A stretch of DNA of 64,000 bases, from positions 8,004,563 through 8,068,562 of the forward strand of contig OU452212.1 of NCBI GenBank assembly GCA_911728435.2. Reading direction: 5' to 3'. Made by a program: the position numbers and the translations under genes. The stretch is from Apoderus coryli (lineage: Eukaryota; Arthropoda; Insecta; Coleoptera; Attelabidae). The notes beneath the pieces were generated by a model. It was not told the DNA's origin. It worked only from the letters and a program-made list of their open reading frames with translations, and did not search any database. Positions 1 to 12,095 of the stretch are shown here, in pieces. The first letter of the stretch is position 1, and every line of letters starts with the position of its first letter.

Positions 1-760
1 TGATTTTCCTGATTTCTTGGAAGACAACTGGCAAACAAATGGTTATGTACCACTCAGAATTGACTGTTATGCGTTGTTCTAGTGGTACGGTTGCAACATG
101 CCCAGAAAAAACAGGCGACCATTTGCTTGGAAGTGCTTCGTGCACGAACAACTTTTGTTGGATTTCGCTCATCTTGAAACACCCATACCGTCGACTGCTG
201 TTTTCTTTCGGGCTCATACGTATTTTTTGAGCATTTCTTTCGACCAATCGACACGAGCCTTTTTTTGAGCGATTGACAAATTGTGTGGGATCCAACGCGA
301 ACAAATTTTTTTGACAGTCAAATGTTTATGCAATATGGAATGTATGCTGGTCCCATTAATGCATACGGTTGTCTCAATCTCTTGATAGGTCACATGACGA
401 TCTTGCGATATCAGTTGCGCACAGCATCAATGCTTTTCGGAACAACAACTGATTTTGGAAGACCTTCACGAAATTCCTCTTGGAGTGAACTACGACCACG
501 ATTGAATTCACCATACCATCGATAAATACTGGACCTTGATGGAGCTTCATCGCCAAAAATTGAATTGAGTTAATACATGTCGAAAGTTGTAAAAAATGCA
601 CGAAAATGTTCACGCTTTAATTCCATTTTTGGGCCGAGATGAATCTTTTAAGTTACTGTAAACAACACAAATATCGCTCGTATGTCAAAACGTTCGGAGG
701 ACGTATAATCTCAAAAACCAGGGTTGCCAAATCCCGAAATATAAAAGGCAACCCCCGTAT
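1..760 (-). pseudogene. mariner transposase remnant, runs off left edge
   Basis: Read on the minus strand, pieces of a mariner transposase appear in order. The start (LKREHFRAF) lies near 626. A DNA-binding region follows (WYGEFNRGRSSLQEEFREG, about 520-460), then VKKICSRWIPHNLS (about 320-270), then EPERKQQSTVWVFQDE (about 210-160) and KQMVACFF, up to the left edge. The frame changes several times and stops interrupt it. A deletion at about 215-222 joins the MLKKY segment directly to YEPE, removing the stretch that carries the first catalytic Asp. The catalytic C-terminal half lies outside the window. It is a dead copy; the order of motifs makes the family clear. Confidence 0.85.
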
Positions 761-1779
761 TATGTACCACGATAAATCCTGGTCAGAATGAGTTGCACGT
801 ACCAACTATATTTATTTATATAGGAAGGTACAACATACATTTTTTCCTTTTCTCGCTTTTTATTTATTTCTATTACAACTACCATAACATAGTGTATACA
901 ACATTTTTTCCCACTTTTATCTTGATGTTTCTCCTATGTCCAAGCGTGTTTTTTAGAATGTGGCTCTCTATTTTCCGTTCTTTTTTTTTTTTTTTGTTCG
1001 TTATTACCAGCTTTTACAGAAACAGTCAAATTCCTTTCACGTTTATGTTTAGGGTCTCTGGGAAATTTCGTATCTATTGTCGATCCTAAGTACGTGCTTT
1101 TATTTGTAAAACGACAAATTAAATGACAGGTTTCCAAAATACAGGGTTTTAAAATCGTAAAAATGACATTTTATGTAAAAAACAACAATAATATGATGCA
1201 ATGTTGTTAGTTGAAGTTTCCTCAAAAAAAATTTAAAGTTTCTTTAAATTTTTGACGGAATTGGTGTACCAAAACGGGTTTATTTTAATTATTATTAGTC
1301 AAATTTCGACAAAATCACCCCGAGAACGGTGTAAAGGCTTTGGCAAAACCATGTCAGTAAATTCAGTTTATCATTTAATTTAGCTAAGAGAAAACTCAAC
1401 GCAGACACAGCAAATGTTTATACCTAAAAGTAGAACACAATTTCTTTTATAGCTTTACTTTTAGTGGGAAAGGACAGAGCAAACAACAACCAAAAAAAAA
1501 AAAATAACGGCAAAATGAAACTTATGTTTATGTATATTTCTATTTTCTCAAGGAACAACGAAATGAGCACTTTGCTTGAATATATTGTTTCAATATTGTT
1601 TGTTTTGTTTCTGTTATTTTTTGTCTGTCGTTTCGACAACTTCCTTGGAAAAAACAGAACGATTTTAGTAGCCATAGTAAGGCGAGAGAACTTTGGGTTG
1701 GTAAAATTAATTCTTCAAAAAGTTGTGCCGTTGAATTTTGATGAATATTTTAATATTCTTTGCGGAAAGACACGAGGTA
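761..1779. other. A+T-rich stretch without a recognisable gene
   Basis: Low-complexity T-rich and A-rich sequence. The short open frames here encode hydrophobic, T-run-derived peptides with no family resemblance, so none is annotated. Confidence 0.6.
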
Positions 1780-2045
1780 TAGTGCCTTAGTAGCTTTGCC
1801 CTTTTTTGCCGTTTTTCGCCAGAGACGGACTGTACGCTCGTTGTTATAGTTAACAAGATACCCATGGTCTAGCTACATCAAAATACATAATTTTGCCGCC
1901 TTCAATCACTGTTGAAAAGTACCCTATTCCGATTTGCAAACAACTAATTTTCCATATAGACTGCACTGCCTTAGTGGCTTTGCCTTTTTTGTGCAGTTTT
2001 TCGACAAAGACGGAATGTGCGCTCATTATTATAGTTAACAAGAAA
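1780..2045 (+). repeat. dispersed repeat, two tandem copies 184 bp apart
   Basis: The string GCCTTAGTRGCTTTGCC occurs at 1784 and again at 1968. Each is followed by a similar block: TTTTTCG, a GACGGA core, and TATAGTTAACAAGA. The first copy ends with CCCATGGTCTAGCTACATCA, which returns at about 3608 in a third copy. A related block (AACAAGATGTCAATGG) is near 24940. No coding potential was seen. It is probably a non-autonomous element of unknown class. Confidence 0.55.
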
Positions 2046-3424
2046 TCACTGCCTGATTTCCCAGTCGTTTTGTGGTAGTTTTATCTATGCCAAAAGTCAT
2101 TGAGGGTGTTTTTGATAATAATGGACTGTATTAATATAAATTCTTATTAACTTTTTATTCATCAATAATTGACATTTTTTCAAAATTATTCTGACATTTC
2201 ATTTTTATTTTGACAACATGACAAAGCATTAATCATGACTACTAGAAAATTAGATATCTATTAATGTTATAATTCCAAGAGATAATTAATCTTTAACAGA
2301 GGGTTTTAAAAAAAAATGAAAAATCTAAGTATATATCTCCTAAAAATATTGAAGATAAATTGAAACAGTTTTGAGTTACCCCGTAGATCACCTCTACGAG
2401 CTTATAGTTAGACGCTAAAGAAATCATGAATTCAAATCTAAATCAAAAGATTATTCAAAATATTACTTTTTTGACCTTAAAAAAAATAAACAAATACATT
2501 TTTGACTCACCCCGTATAGAAATTTAAAGTGTATGCTAAAAATTTCAAAACATTTAAAATTTATTCGATTGCAATCTAGAAAATTTGTTAAATGTCGGCT
2601 AATTAATGTTTTTTTTTGCATCACCCTGTACATGCTGCTTATTAATTAATTTTGTTATAATCTGATAAATACTTAATTTAAATAATAAATCCACTTGTCA
2701 AATTCAATAACCTTATAAAATTTTATACTAAATACCTACTATAAATATATTAGATAGGTATTTTAAATCTGCTAGTCTAAAAATGGCTGCCTATAATATG
2801 ATTATCATTATAGGTGACGTTATTTTTGAGAACTACCACATCTCTTTATTTGAAAATCGTTGGTGTTAAATTAACGTTAACGTTAATAGCGGCGGACGTT
2901 ATTTTTTAGGATACCCTATCTCTCTATTATGGTTCGTTGGTTTGTCATAGTTTGGTAGTATTTTTTTCGAACGTTGGTGTCACTTATTTTAGTTTAGTTG
3001 ACACTTCTAGTTCACGTCATAATTTGGTTTTGGTAAGATGTTTTTTTCTAACGACAGACAAATTGCTTGTGTCAAATAGTTTATTATTATTTTCTTTGTT
3101 TACATTAATAGTCTAAAAGTTTTCGGCATTATTCGATCAATTTCTATCAACATGTTGTATATTGTAGTGTTATAAAATGGGTATTACATATAGTTGTAGT
3201 AAATTTAGAAGTTGTCATTGTGTATTTGAAGTAATATTACTGAAAAAGTGATAATAACCTAAAGTGCCAGTGTCATGAGAGCCGTCAGATGGATGGATGT
3301 GATCATATACTTTTCAATAACCTAAGTCTGATGGATGGGAAATAGTTGATATCTCCCTCTGCGTCGCACACAAAATGAATTGTTGTAGATGTAATTAAAT
3401 GGATTAATAAAATAGTGTGGCCGC
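2046..3424. other. non-coding A+T-rich stretch with a 16-bp palindrome
   Basis: No gene recognised. A perfect palindrome (TTAACGTTAACGTTAA) sits at 2871-2886. The CCCTGTA/CCCCGTA strings at about 2510 and 2625 resemble the ends of insect repeats. Confidence 0.5.
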
Positions 3425-3632
3425 ATTAAATCCCCTTGAAAAGTACCCGTTGGGATGCAGCAAAATAACAAATTTTCCATTTAGACAGACATGCGGCTGC
3501 ACCTTCGGTGCAGCTTTAAGTTAAGTCACATAGATAGCGGTCATTTTTTTGCAGATTTTCGACGACAAAGACAGCACTATCAGAAATTATAAGGATTAAC
3601 AAGATGCCCATGGTCTAGCTACATCAAATTTC
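3425..3632 (+). repeat. third copy of the dispersed repeat
   Basis: It shares TTGAAAAGTACCC, AATTTTCCAT, GATTTTCGAC and the end block CCCATGGTCTAGCTACATCA with the copies at 1.8-2.0 kb. It carries an extra short hairpin, GCTGCACC-TTC-GGTGCAGC, at 3496-3514. Confidence 0.5.
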
Positions 3633-6600
3633 GCTATAATAAAGATTTTTCGCTAAACTTCGATTGCAGAGCATAAAAAATGCATTCAAATATGCAATTA
3701 GTTTTACTTGAACCCAAAAAGTGCTCCTAATAACGTATGTAAGATCATCGAAAAAGGCGGCAAATATAGGCACATTAAACGTGGTCATAGCTAGGAGGTT
3801 GGACGCCACTTATAAGTATGATTCTATTCCAAGTTTTATCACACTGTTTTGGTTCTGAATTAACAGTACTCTCTATTCTGCAATCTAAACATCTCTTCTA
3901 CCACACCTTTGTATAAAGCTAACTTAATCTCCTTTTATGCAAAACCATTATAGCAAAAATATGTAACAGAACACTTTCACACATCATCCTACGCACATCG
4001 TATGGATACATTTCAAATACAACTTTTAACGCTTGCTTGAAACTTCATAGAGGCATGTAGTGTTGCCTCTATTTAATAATATCATTGATTATGTTTACGC
4101 ATTACAAGATAATCCCAATGCAAGCTCAATAGCTACTGAAGATCTGTTTTGTGTAAAGAAATTTGCAATTCCTCTAATCTAATAAATTTTTCAGTCATTA
4201 GCTCAATTTGAAATTGAGGCTTCTGATAGTTGAAAACAGACGTTATTCTAATTTGATCTTTCAAAGCTTTCTGTCAAGTTGAACTCTTCCAATTAAATTG
4301 CAGCGTAGTTTTAGGACGACTTTCACAAACAATTTGCGTCATTTTTTGTATCACTATGAAATCATTAACCTTCAATTTGTTGCCATTCTTAAGTCGTCTT
4401 CTTGGTCTGAAGCCTACACTGGGGTGTGATAGCCCTTCATAATAGCATTGTCCTGCCTAAATTCAAGACCTAATAAACTTGAGACAAAGTTTCTTTCACC
4501 CGACAACCCTATAATAATACGAAAATTAGAATTATGCCAGACAGATGAAACCAAACACTCTCTTATTTTAGACGAGTAATCTTTCATTCAATTAGCTTTT
4601 GTACCTTGTGCATGTGACTAGTTAGACGGTTATTGAAGTTTTCCAAAGTATAATAAAATATATGTTTCCGATTTTATCTTGACAAGCTCTCATATAGCTT
4701 CTGTCAGATTGTATACCTACCTACTGTATAATCTACATTTCATCTGACACTTTGACTCGTGTGTTGTGTTATATTATGATAAACGAGCGGAAACCCAATT
4801 TTTTCTCATTTCGCTCTGCCGATACATCTGACTATAAATAACCTTATTTTAAACAGAAACACGTTTTATAGAGACCTGTTTTATATTATATATTCCCTCA
4901 TTCAACAGCGAAAGAAGAGAGGAGAATATTCTTTTGCAATAACGCTTATTTTCATCGCTTTTTCTTTTGCTTTATTTGCGAAAGAATATCGTCTTGCTTT
5001 AATAACAGTAGTTTACTAATACTGCTGTATTATTGATGACAGTGTGTCTGCCTGAATAAATTACTATGCTGGGGAAACCAAAGCAGAGAAAAACATGATT
5101 ATATTCATTTTACCAAGGCATGGGCTCAAAAGTTTACCAATTTAGAGGAAAACTTGCAATGATAACGGTAGAGATATTGTTATCATTTTAAATGAATACT
5201 ATTAGATACAGAGCGTTCCATTTAAATAATGACGTAACATAAAACGTGATGATGATGACGTCTACTTCACAATTCATATATAAATAAAAATTTAGGTCAC
5301 CCTGTATAAGGAACCCACAAAATTGCATTTTCGTAAGATAAATTAAGCCCAGTTTAGACTTTTTAAAGAAATTTCCCATGGACCATGGACACCTTGTTAA
5401 TATATAATAACGATCGCACAGGGCTCTTAGGCTTATGTGATGAGAGAGCAATAAATATGCTGAAATTTGACATAAAACTGGGAAAATGAACAAATTAGCA
5501 TCGTTAGGAAACAATTAAAATTCGACTAATTGTCCTCTATTTGAAAAAATTATCCACCAATTTGCTCAGGGACCAGTTTTCATGAGCAATTTGAAAAAAA
5601 CTTTCAGTGCAAATTGTAAATCGGTCAATTCCGCGTAAACTAATTATATTACAGGCGTGCACAGGGCGCATGTTCTGCTTTTTTACAAACTCCGTTGTCA
5701 AGCCTTGTAAGAGGTGCTTCACATATGCATTTTCTCGAGCATGGATTAATTTCTGCACTAAAGATAGTTTAGACAGATGAAATTTCAATTATTCAAGGAG
5801 GATCTGCCCCACAGAACGAGCCTAAGAGACTGCCTTACCAAGTCGATCTTTTGCGGTATCCTTACTGTTCATGGAAATCCAGTTTTCTTCTTTTTCACAT
5901 CACCAGTTTGCCTGAAGTTGTCGACGAGGAACACGGCCACGGGGTGCAAGATTTGAGGCACGTATACGTGGCGAGGCGACCGTTACTAAAATACGGCTCG
6001 ACAGCAAATGCGCGTTGTCTAACATATCCTTCGAGCTGGAAGTTATGCAAACAAATAGGAATCAACTTTTTTCTGTAAATCATTTTGTATCCAAGATCAG
6101 GGGATAGTTTGCGTTGCGAGAGACGACCCGTACAATGTTTATTAGTTACAGGAAAAATTAAACGATATTTGAGCTACAGTTGATTATTTGAAATGAATAC
6201 CACACTCATGTTTGTTGAAAATAAAAACTGCTTAAATAACAAGAAATTTGATATAACATCAGTATGAAGCTACATTACATGCTATATTGCTTGACATTCT
6301 CCTAAACATAAACGATGAGCATGTCTGCGTGTGGTCGTCCACGTTTTATAACTTTAAAAACAGCAATTTAATAATTTGGTCAACTAAAATACCTATCTAA
6401 TAATGTTAAACTTAATTATTCTACGTTTATTCAAAAATTCATCAACTTTTCAAGTATTTGTTCTCTATTTTCGCGGAAATTTGTTGGGAAATGTAGCTTC
6501 AACTTGGAGTAGTAGCTTAGAGTAGAAAAATTGTCGTTATAAGCAATCTGACCACGTTGGATTCGCAATCCGGTTGTGCCACTAATATATGCCAAGAACG

Positions 6601-9369
6601 AGCTTAGCGAAAGCAGTGGCATAATAACGAAATAAAAAAAAATACATAATATACGGTAAAACCGCGAGCGACTAAACAGAATGGCCATATTATAATCGCT
6701 ACTCAGAGTATCAATGATAATTTATTTTTGGTGAACTTGAAAATGTTATTAAATATTTATAAAAATAAACAATAAGAAGTATTATTATAATAAATATGAT
6801 AATAATCGAAAAGAACAGCTTAAACATTTCTTGGCAAATTAAGAAATAATATAAAATAAAAAAATTATAATAAGTTTTCAAAAATTCCTACATTGACTTG
6901 CATACAAAATGCTAAAAGATCATAAAAATTATTTATCGCGTTTTTTAACTGTTCGCGTGAAATCCTATTCCATATCTCGATCATTCTATTACGAAGATCC
7001 TGCGAATTTCTAACTGTACCATCATGTACCTTCGCTTTTAGGAATGGCCAATAAAAAAGTCAACAACCTCAACGGCGTATCCAGCTATTTAGGAATTTAG
7101 TATTTAAAAATGCCTGCACATCTCTGGAGGAATAGGATGGAGCTCCATCATGTTGGTATATATTCATTTTTGCACTCTGGGTTCTTTTTTTACTTTCCTA
7201 AATAGTTAAGCCTGTCAATGTTATTTTGCACTTTGTAAACTTTTACAAAACAATGTCAACTGTTTTTTGTTTGAAAGAAATGACAAAAATTATGTAAACG
7301 GGGAGGTATATACAGTGTGCTTGTTTATATTTTTATATTAATTCGTATTAAACAAAGTGCCTTATCGATTAAATGAAGTTTCTAGAGTTATTAGGCTCTG
7401 GCGTCGTCTTGTAGGATTTCTTTGCCTGATATTTTGGAAACTATTAACATTATTATAAATATTAATGATTCTTTCATTACTGGTTCTTTCTGGCCAAAGT
7501 ACAGATAATTATCTAAATAAATATTATAATAAATAGTAGATATAAACAATTAATTATCATAGACTCTTTTTGTAACTACAATTTTCTAAATTTCGAGTAT
7601 GCAACTTGGCTACGCCATGGAACTATTTTACCGTTTTCTAGAGGTAAATTGTTTGTTACAGAAATACTGATTAGGTAGCTGTTTTCTCCCCAACAAGAAT
7701 AAAAAAAAGACACAACACAGTAATCTTTACGGCTTATTTTGGGGATTTTCTCGTGTAGATATATATAACGCGACGGTTAAAAAGAGGGTGAAAAATTGAA
7801 AAGACTTCCAAGCTGTTAAAATTAGACTCGAATGACCCTGTATATATCATCTACGTGATGAATAATACTGAACAGACCAGATAATCAATGTTTAAGCTTT
7901 GCCGATGATTGTTTTTCTTTTCTTGTGGTGTCTTTAACAAGTTTTATGTAGGTAGGTACCTGCCAAAAAAAAAGCATCAAAATGAAACAAAAACTTTCCA
8001 TGCATTCCTAAACGTCGTTCACTGTGACTAATTGAGACAGACCATCAATCGTACGGAAACAAAAAAATTAAAATAAACAGCATTGCAGCATTTTTAATTT
8101 GATTTATAATACCAGGGATCGTCAAAAGTTCGCTATAAGGGTAGAAAAGAAAAATGATTTATTTTTTAATATGTTCGTTTAATGCCTTAACCAAAACTCA
8201 TCGATCGAGCCCAGGTCTGGACATATCTACAATATGGCACCTCTATGGCTCTTCTAGCTCAAATCTTCCAATGTAGGGTAGCAAACCCTATTGGCGCTTT
8301 TTCTGAGATCCAAATAGATGTTCACCCTTTCGTGTTTCAATCCTGGAAGGTTTCGCCAGAGCAGTGCTCTTTTCTAAGCCACAAATTGGTTTAATCCCTA
8401 CAAGTCTATTCTCGTGCTATAGTTTTTTGATTTCTTTGTTTGTTTCATTATTTTGACGTTAGAGCTAGATGGTTGTCCTCTTCCCTGTGGAATCGGCATT
8501 CATGGGTCTCAATGTCAGGTTGAAAACCCTATTGGGGCTTTTACATAGATTTTCACTCGATTTTCTTGTTTGTTTTATGACTTTTATTGAGGTTATTTGT
8601 GTATGTTAAAGCTCCAGACACAATTTAAGACCTTAGAGCTGGAATTGAAGCAGCTATTATTGCAGCAAATGATGTTCGAATGAAAACATGTAAAAGAAAC
8701 CGGGAAGGATCCAAATGCAATTCAATTATTAGACAAATAATACCAAGAACGACAAATATTACATAACTACTATACCTACTTTCGTAAAAAGATTTATTTT
8801 CATTTGAAAGACAGAACAGATTTCTGATAAATTTCAAGGTTGGTATATATAGGTACACACATTGTATGGCATAGAGAAACTTTTCCATGGTCAGTTTAAC
8901 GATAAAATAAACAACACAGAGAAAATCGTGCTTATACGTTGAAGATATCGCCTTCTACTAAATACATAAAACATACATTTTTAGCTTCCCAGAAAACTTT
9001 TATCTGTTTTTCATATCCTTTTCAGACTTTCATAGTAGGTATTGACTGGTTGGTGGTCGTGCTCACCCAGAAGGTGAAGAAACTTACAGCTCCGTAACTA
9101 ATTTGCTCCCAAATTGTTTTGTATCGCTAATACAGTGTCGCCGAAGATTTCTATAATATGTCCAGAAAGTCTTCTATTACTCCATTCAGAAAGTCCATAG
9201 ATGGCGTTACTAGAATTTTTTCCATATGATTTTTATTTAGTACTAACCTTAAACCTCATGTGTATAAATTTCACAGCAATCTGACTATTGATTCGTGTGA
9301 AGCAAAGCATAGCTTTTTGATGAACGTATCATTATTTTGATTTTTCATAAACTTTTTCTTTGTTTTGCA
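3633..9369. other. gene-poor region upstream of the LRR exon
   Basis: I see no convincing coding exon. The LRR exon at 9371 begins at a 3' splice site, so part or all of this stretch may be its intron. A 30-base block (GATAGCCCTTCATAATAGCA and onward) at about 4420-4449 recurs near 24892. Around 8270-8560 a weak internal duplication repeats AAACCCTATTGG. The rest is A+T-rich. Confidence 0.45.
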
Positions 9370-9370
9370 G
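9357..9370 (+). promoter_or_regulatory. 3' splice site before the LRR coding exon
   Basis: A pyrimidine tract (CTTTTTCTTTGTTTTGCAG) ends in AG at 9369-9370, fifteen bases before the ATG at 9386. The 5' UTR is therefore probably split by an intron, which also decides the start: the in-frame TTG at 9365 lies in the acceptor and is not used. Confidence 0.7.
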
Positions 9371-9385
9371 AAACTGCCATACAAA

Positions 9386-10915
9386 ATGCCAAATCATCAT
9401 CATCATCACCTGGTGCTCCTACTTCTAGCCATCGTCCTCAGCGCTCAACTCTGCGAAAGTGTCCCAGGCTGTCCTACCGGCTGCATTTGCAACGATGACA
9501 CCTTCACGGTACAATGCGAACGCGGCAAATTAGACGTCATCCCAATAACCTTAAATCCTGCAATACAAAAACTAATCTTACGAAATAACAAAATCAAAAC
9601 TGTGGACGCTGAAATGCAATTTTATCGCGAACTAATGTACGTCGATCTCTCTAGTAACCGTTTAGTAAATATCCCGACAAAAAGTTTCGTGAATCAAGAC
9701 AAGTTACGACAACTTCATCTGAACAAAAACAAACTATCCGCTGTTAATAACAGGACATTTCAAGGATTAAAATCGTTGCGTGTGCTGAACTTACGCGAGA
9801 ACTTTCTAGAGGAGTTATCGCGAGGTACATTCTCGTTCCTAGTGAAATTAGAAGAACTGAATCTTGGTCAAAACAGGATAACAACGATCGATAACCTAGC
9901 ATTTGAAGGATTGGTTTCATTACGTATACTATACCTCGATGATAATCTGTTAACATCTGTCCCAACAACTTCGTTTCCAGTACTGGGGAGTTTAGCAGAA
10001 CTTCATGTTGGTCTCAACTCCTTCCACACATTACCTGATGACGCTTTTAGCGGTTTAGGCAAGTTATCCGAACTAGACCTTAGTAGCGGTGGTATAACTA
10101 ATATTAGTAATGGCGCGTTTAAGGGTTTGACAGGTTTGAGAACCCTCAAACTAGAAGATAACCGATTTGTACAAATTCCTACAACGCAATTAAGTTATTT
10201 GGCGCGGTTAGAAGACTTGAGTATTGGTCAAAATGATTTTGCAACGATTTCAAAAAGTTCCTTCAAAGGATTGGTAAATCTACGCAAACTAGATGTGACT
10301 GGTGCCAAAAACTTACAAAATATTGAACGTGGAAGTTTTAGTGATAATTTAAATTTAGAAACTATTGTTTTGGCTAGTAATGAGAAACTTCAAACGTTAG
10401 AAGACTCTGCGTTAATAGGATTACCAAATTTACGTCATTTGGTTTTAAAAGATAATTCTCTAAACACAATTTCCGAAACAACAGCTTCTTGGAATGATCT
10501 TCGAAGTGTTGATTTATCTGGTAACCCATTAAATTGTGATTGTAGTTTGTTATGGCTATTAAACTTAGCAACTGGGAAGAATCTGAGTGCAATACAATGT
10601 TACACACCGCTTAGATTGCGTGATAAGGTACTCAAATCGCTTACACCAGATGGTTTAGGCTGTTCCTTTCACGACCCTCAAAAGCAAGCAATTTTCATAA
10701 CGTTCTGCGTTAGTGCTGTGATTCTTCTAAGCGTTTTAGGACTATTCCTGTTCCGTTATCGCTTAAAAGTTCGGGAAGCTTTGAAGGATTACAAGTGGAA
10801 TAAACGCGCAATTAGCCGTAAAGAACACGAATACCAAAAAACGTTCTCCGATGAAGACTACATTTCCCGTAATGGTCAGCACCACATCAAACCAATACCG
10901 GTGACGGAATTGTAG
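9386..10915 (+). CDS. trn/caps: tartan/capricious-type LRR transmembrane protein
   Basis: 509-aa single-pass cell-surface protein. In flies this family mediates cell affinity, neuronal targeting and boundary formation. Residues 1 to about 24 form a signal peptide that happens to contain five histidines. An N-terminal cysteine cap follows (CPTGCICNDDTFTVQC), then about 12-13 leucine-rich repeats with typical LxxLxLxxN cores, then a C-terminal cap (NPLNCDCSLLWLL, ending IQCY and GLGC). A membrane segment spans about 435-456. The cytoplasmic tail is 51 aa and carries RKEHEYQKTFSDEDYISR and the end HHIKPIPVTEL; the first of these is very close to the fly Tartan tail. The whole coding sequence lies in one exon. 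The family is firm; orthology to tartan versus capricious is not resolved. The TAG stop has an unusual context, described in the next entry. Confidence 0.93.
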   Translation: MPNHHHHHLVLLLLAIVLSAQLCESVPGCPTGCICNDDTFTVQCERGKLDVIPITLNPAIQKLILRNNKIKTVDAEMQFYRELMYVDLSSNRLVNIPTKSFVNQDKLRQLHLNKNKLSAVNNRTFQGLKSLRVLNLRENFLEELSRGTFSFLVKLEELNLGQNRITTIDNLAFEGLVSLRILYLDDNLLTSVPTTSFPVLGSLAELHVGLNSFHTLPDDAFSGLGKLSELDLSSGGITNISNGAFKGLTGLRTLKLEDNRFVQIPTTQLSYLARLEDLSIGQNDFATISKSSFKGLVNLRKLDVTGAKNLQNIERGSFSDNLNLETIVLASNEKLQTLEDSALIGLPNLRHLVLKDNSLNTISETTASWNDLRSVDLSGNPLNCDCSLLWLLNLATGKNLSAIQCYTPLRLRDKVLKSLTPDGLGCSFHDPQKQAIFITFCVSAVILLSVLGLFLFRYRLKVREALKDYKWNKRAISRKEHEYQKTFSDEDYISRNGQHHIKPIPVTEL

Positions 10916-11149
10916 CTAGAACTCAGCGCGCCACCCTCCGGCGGGGTGTTTTGTCTAGATAACGAGGGTAGGCGTGCTGGTAGATCTCCCAAAGGACCTG
11001 GGGGTACACTACCTGTCACTGGTTTCACTTACATACATGCCGGTGATGGGAACAGTGGATGTAGGGCTCATTCCCTAAGGGCGTTGAACGTGCCTAAAGA
11101 AAACAGAAACGGGTATCAGTGTCGGTCGGATTTTTATCATCAGCATTAG
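10916..11149 (+). CDS. candidate readthrough extension of the LRR protein
   Basis: Directly after the LRR stop (TAG at 10913-10915) the same frame stays open for 77 codons, to TAG at 11147. The stop is followed by CTA, the context associated with efficient translational readthrough in insects. By hand count the extension is about 52% G+C (121 of 234), against a strongly A+T-rich 3' flank, as expected for constrained coding sequence. The peptide is rich in Gly, Ser and Arg (for example GRSPKGPGGTLPVTGF, VPKENRNGYQCRSDF) and would lengthen the cytoplasmic tail from 51 to about 129 residues. Alternatives are chance openness or a conserved UTR element. Context, frame and composition together favour readthrough. 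Confidence 0.6.
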   Translation, partial: LELSAPPSGGVFCLDNEGRRAGRSPKGPGGTLPVTGFTYIHAGDGNSGCRAHSLRALNVPKENRNGYQCRSDFYHQH

Positions 11150-11180
11150 TGTATGTGTGAGAGTGTAGGTCTTTCGAAGC

Positions 11181-11186
11181 AATAAA
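11181..11186 (+). terminator. poly(A) signal of the LRR gene
   Basis: AATAAA, 32 bases after the second in-frame stop. A short 3' UTR is implied. Confidence 0.6.
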
Positions 11187-11409
11187 AATTATAAACATTG
11201 TCGTACTGAGTCCATTCCGTAAATTATGTGATTTTATGTAATATAAGAGACTGTATTAAGTAGATTGAAGCCAATATGTTGCAAATATCTCAATATTTGA
11301 ATAGAATTAGCCGATACTTGTTGGAAATTCATTATAACTGCGTAAAATAAAACAACTTTAGTTTTAAATATTTCCAAACTTTTATAATATACAAATTTAT
11401 ATTTCAAAA

Positions 11410-11453
11410 TTACACGACATGTTTCGTCCACACAGTGGCTTTATCAAGTGTAA
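11410..11453 (-). ncRNA. hammerhead-like ribozyme motif, left arm
   Basis: Reverse-complement copy of the motif at 12096-12139; see that entry. The two motifs are in opposite orientation within the inverted dimer. Confidence 0.45.
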
Positions 11454-11578
11454 CTTAAGACTAAAATACAAAATATTTATATGGTTTATACAGGTAATAA
11501 AATATAGTAAAAGTGTAACAAAATGAAAAACTAATAACTAGGTCACAGGTGCATAAAAACTACCTAGGGTTACAAAAA

Positions 11579-11771
11579 TTAAAAGAGGTTTAACAAAGGG
11601 GAATTATTTAAATCTGTTTGGCTATTGAGTAATTTGTTAGAATATTTAAGTTTGTTTATTTCTAATGATTCTAAAAGATCCAGCTTTTTACTTTTGTTTT
11701 CTATATGAATAATTTTGAAATTATCGTTAAAATTATGATTATGTTCTAAAAGATGGTTAGAGTAATTAGAA
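11579..11771 (-). pseudogene. Penelope-like C-terminal ORF fragment, left arm
   Basis: Mirror image of the fragment in the right arm: about 63 residues ending in NNSPLLNLF and stop. Upstream of the arm junction the open frame is an artefact of the palindrome. It lacks the reverse transcriptase and most of the nuclease, so it is inactive. Confidence 0.6.
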
Positions 11772-11778
11772 TTGTCTT

Positions 11779-11971
11779 TTCTAATTACTCTAACCATCTT
11801 TTAGAACATAATCATAATTTTAACGATAATTTCAAAATTATTCATATAGAAAACAAAAGTAAAAAGCTGGATCTTTTAGAATCATTAGAAATAAACAAAC
11901 TTAAATATTCTAACAAATTACTCAATAGCCAAACAGATTTAAATAATTCCCCTTTGTTAAACCTCTTTTAA
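11779..11971 (+). pseudogene. Penelope-like C-terminal ORF fragment, right arm
   Basis: The reading frame (NYSNHLLEHNHNF, LDLLESLEINKLKYSN, TDLNNSPLLNLF) ends at TAA 11969-11971. Similar endings follow the GIY-YIG domain of Penelope-like retroelements. This is the same fragment as in the left arm, in opposite orientation. Confidence 0.6.
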
Positions 11972-12095
11972 TTTTTGTAACCCTAGGTAGTTTTTATGCA
12001 CCTGTGACCTAGTTATTAGTTTTCATTTTGTTACACTTTTACTATATTTTATTACCTGTATAAACCATATAAATATTTTGTATTTTAGTCTTAAG

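Noticed and set aside
793..1089. 98-residue hydrophobic frame as a small membrane protein
   Set aside because: It comes from T-rich low-complexity DNA (many Phe, Leu, Ile, Tyr codons) with no start context or family signature.
9365..9385. Start of the LRR protein at an upstream TTG (seven extra residues)
   Set aside because: The TTG lies inside a 3' splice site (TTTTGCAG). The ATG at 9386 gives a proper signal peptide directly.
9395..9410. Run of five histidines as a sign of a cloning tag or vector contamination
   Set aside because: It lies in a natural signal peptide with mixed CAT/CAC codons and no vector sequence around it.
11753..11971. Two separate small genes encoding the same 72-residue peptide on opposite strands
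   Set aside because: They are mirror images within one palindrome, and their first codons are made by the hairpin turn. They are fragments of one transposon protein.
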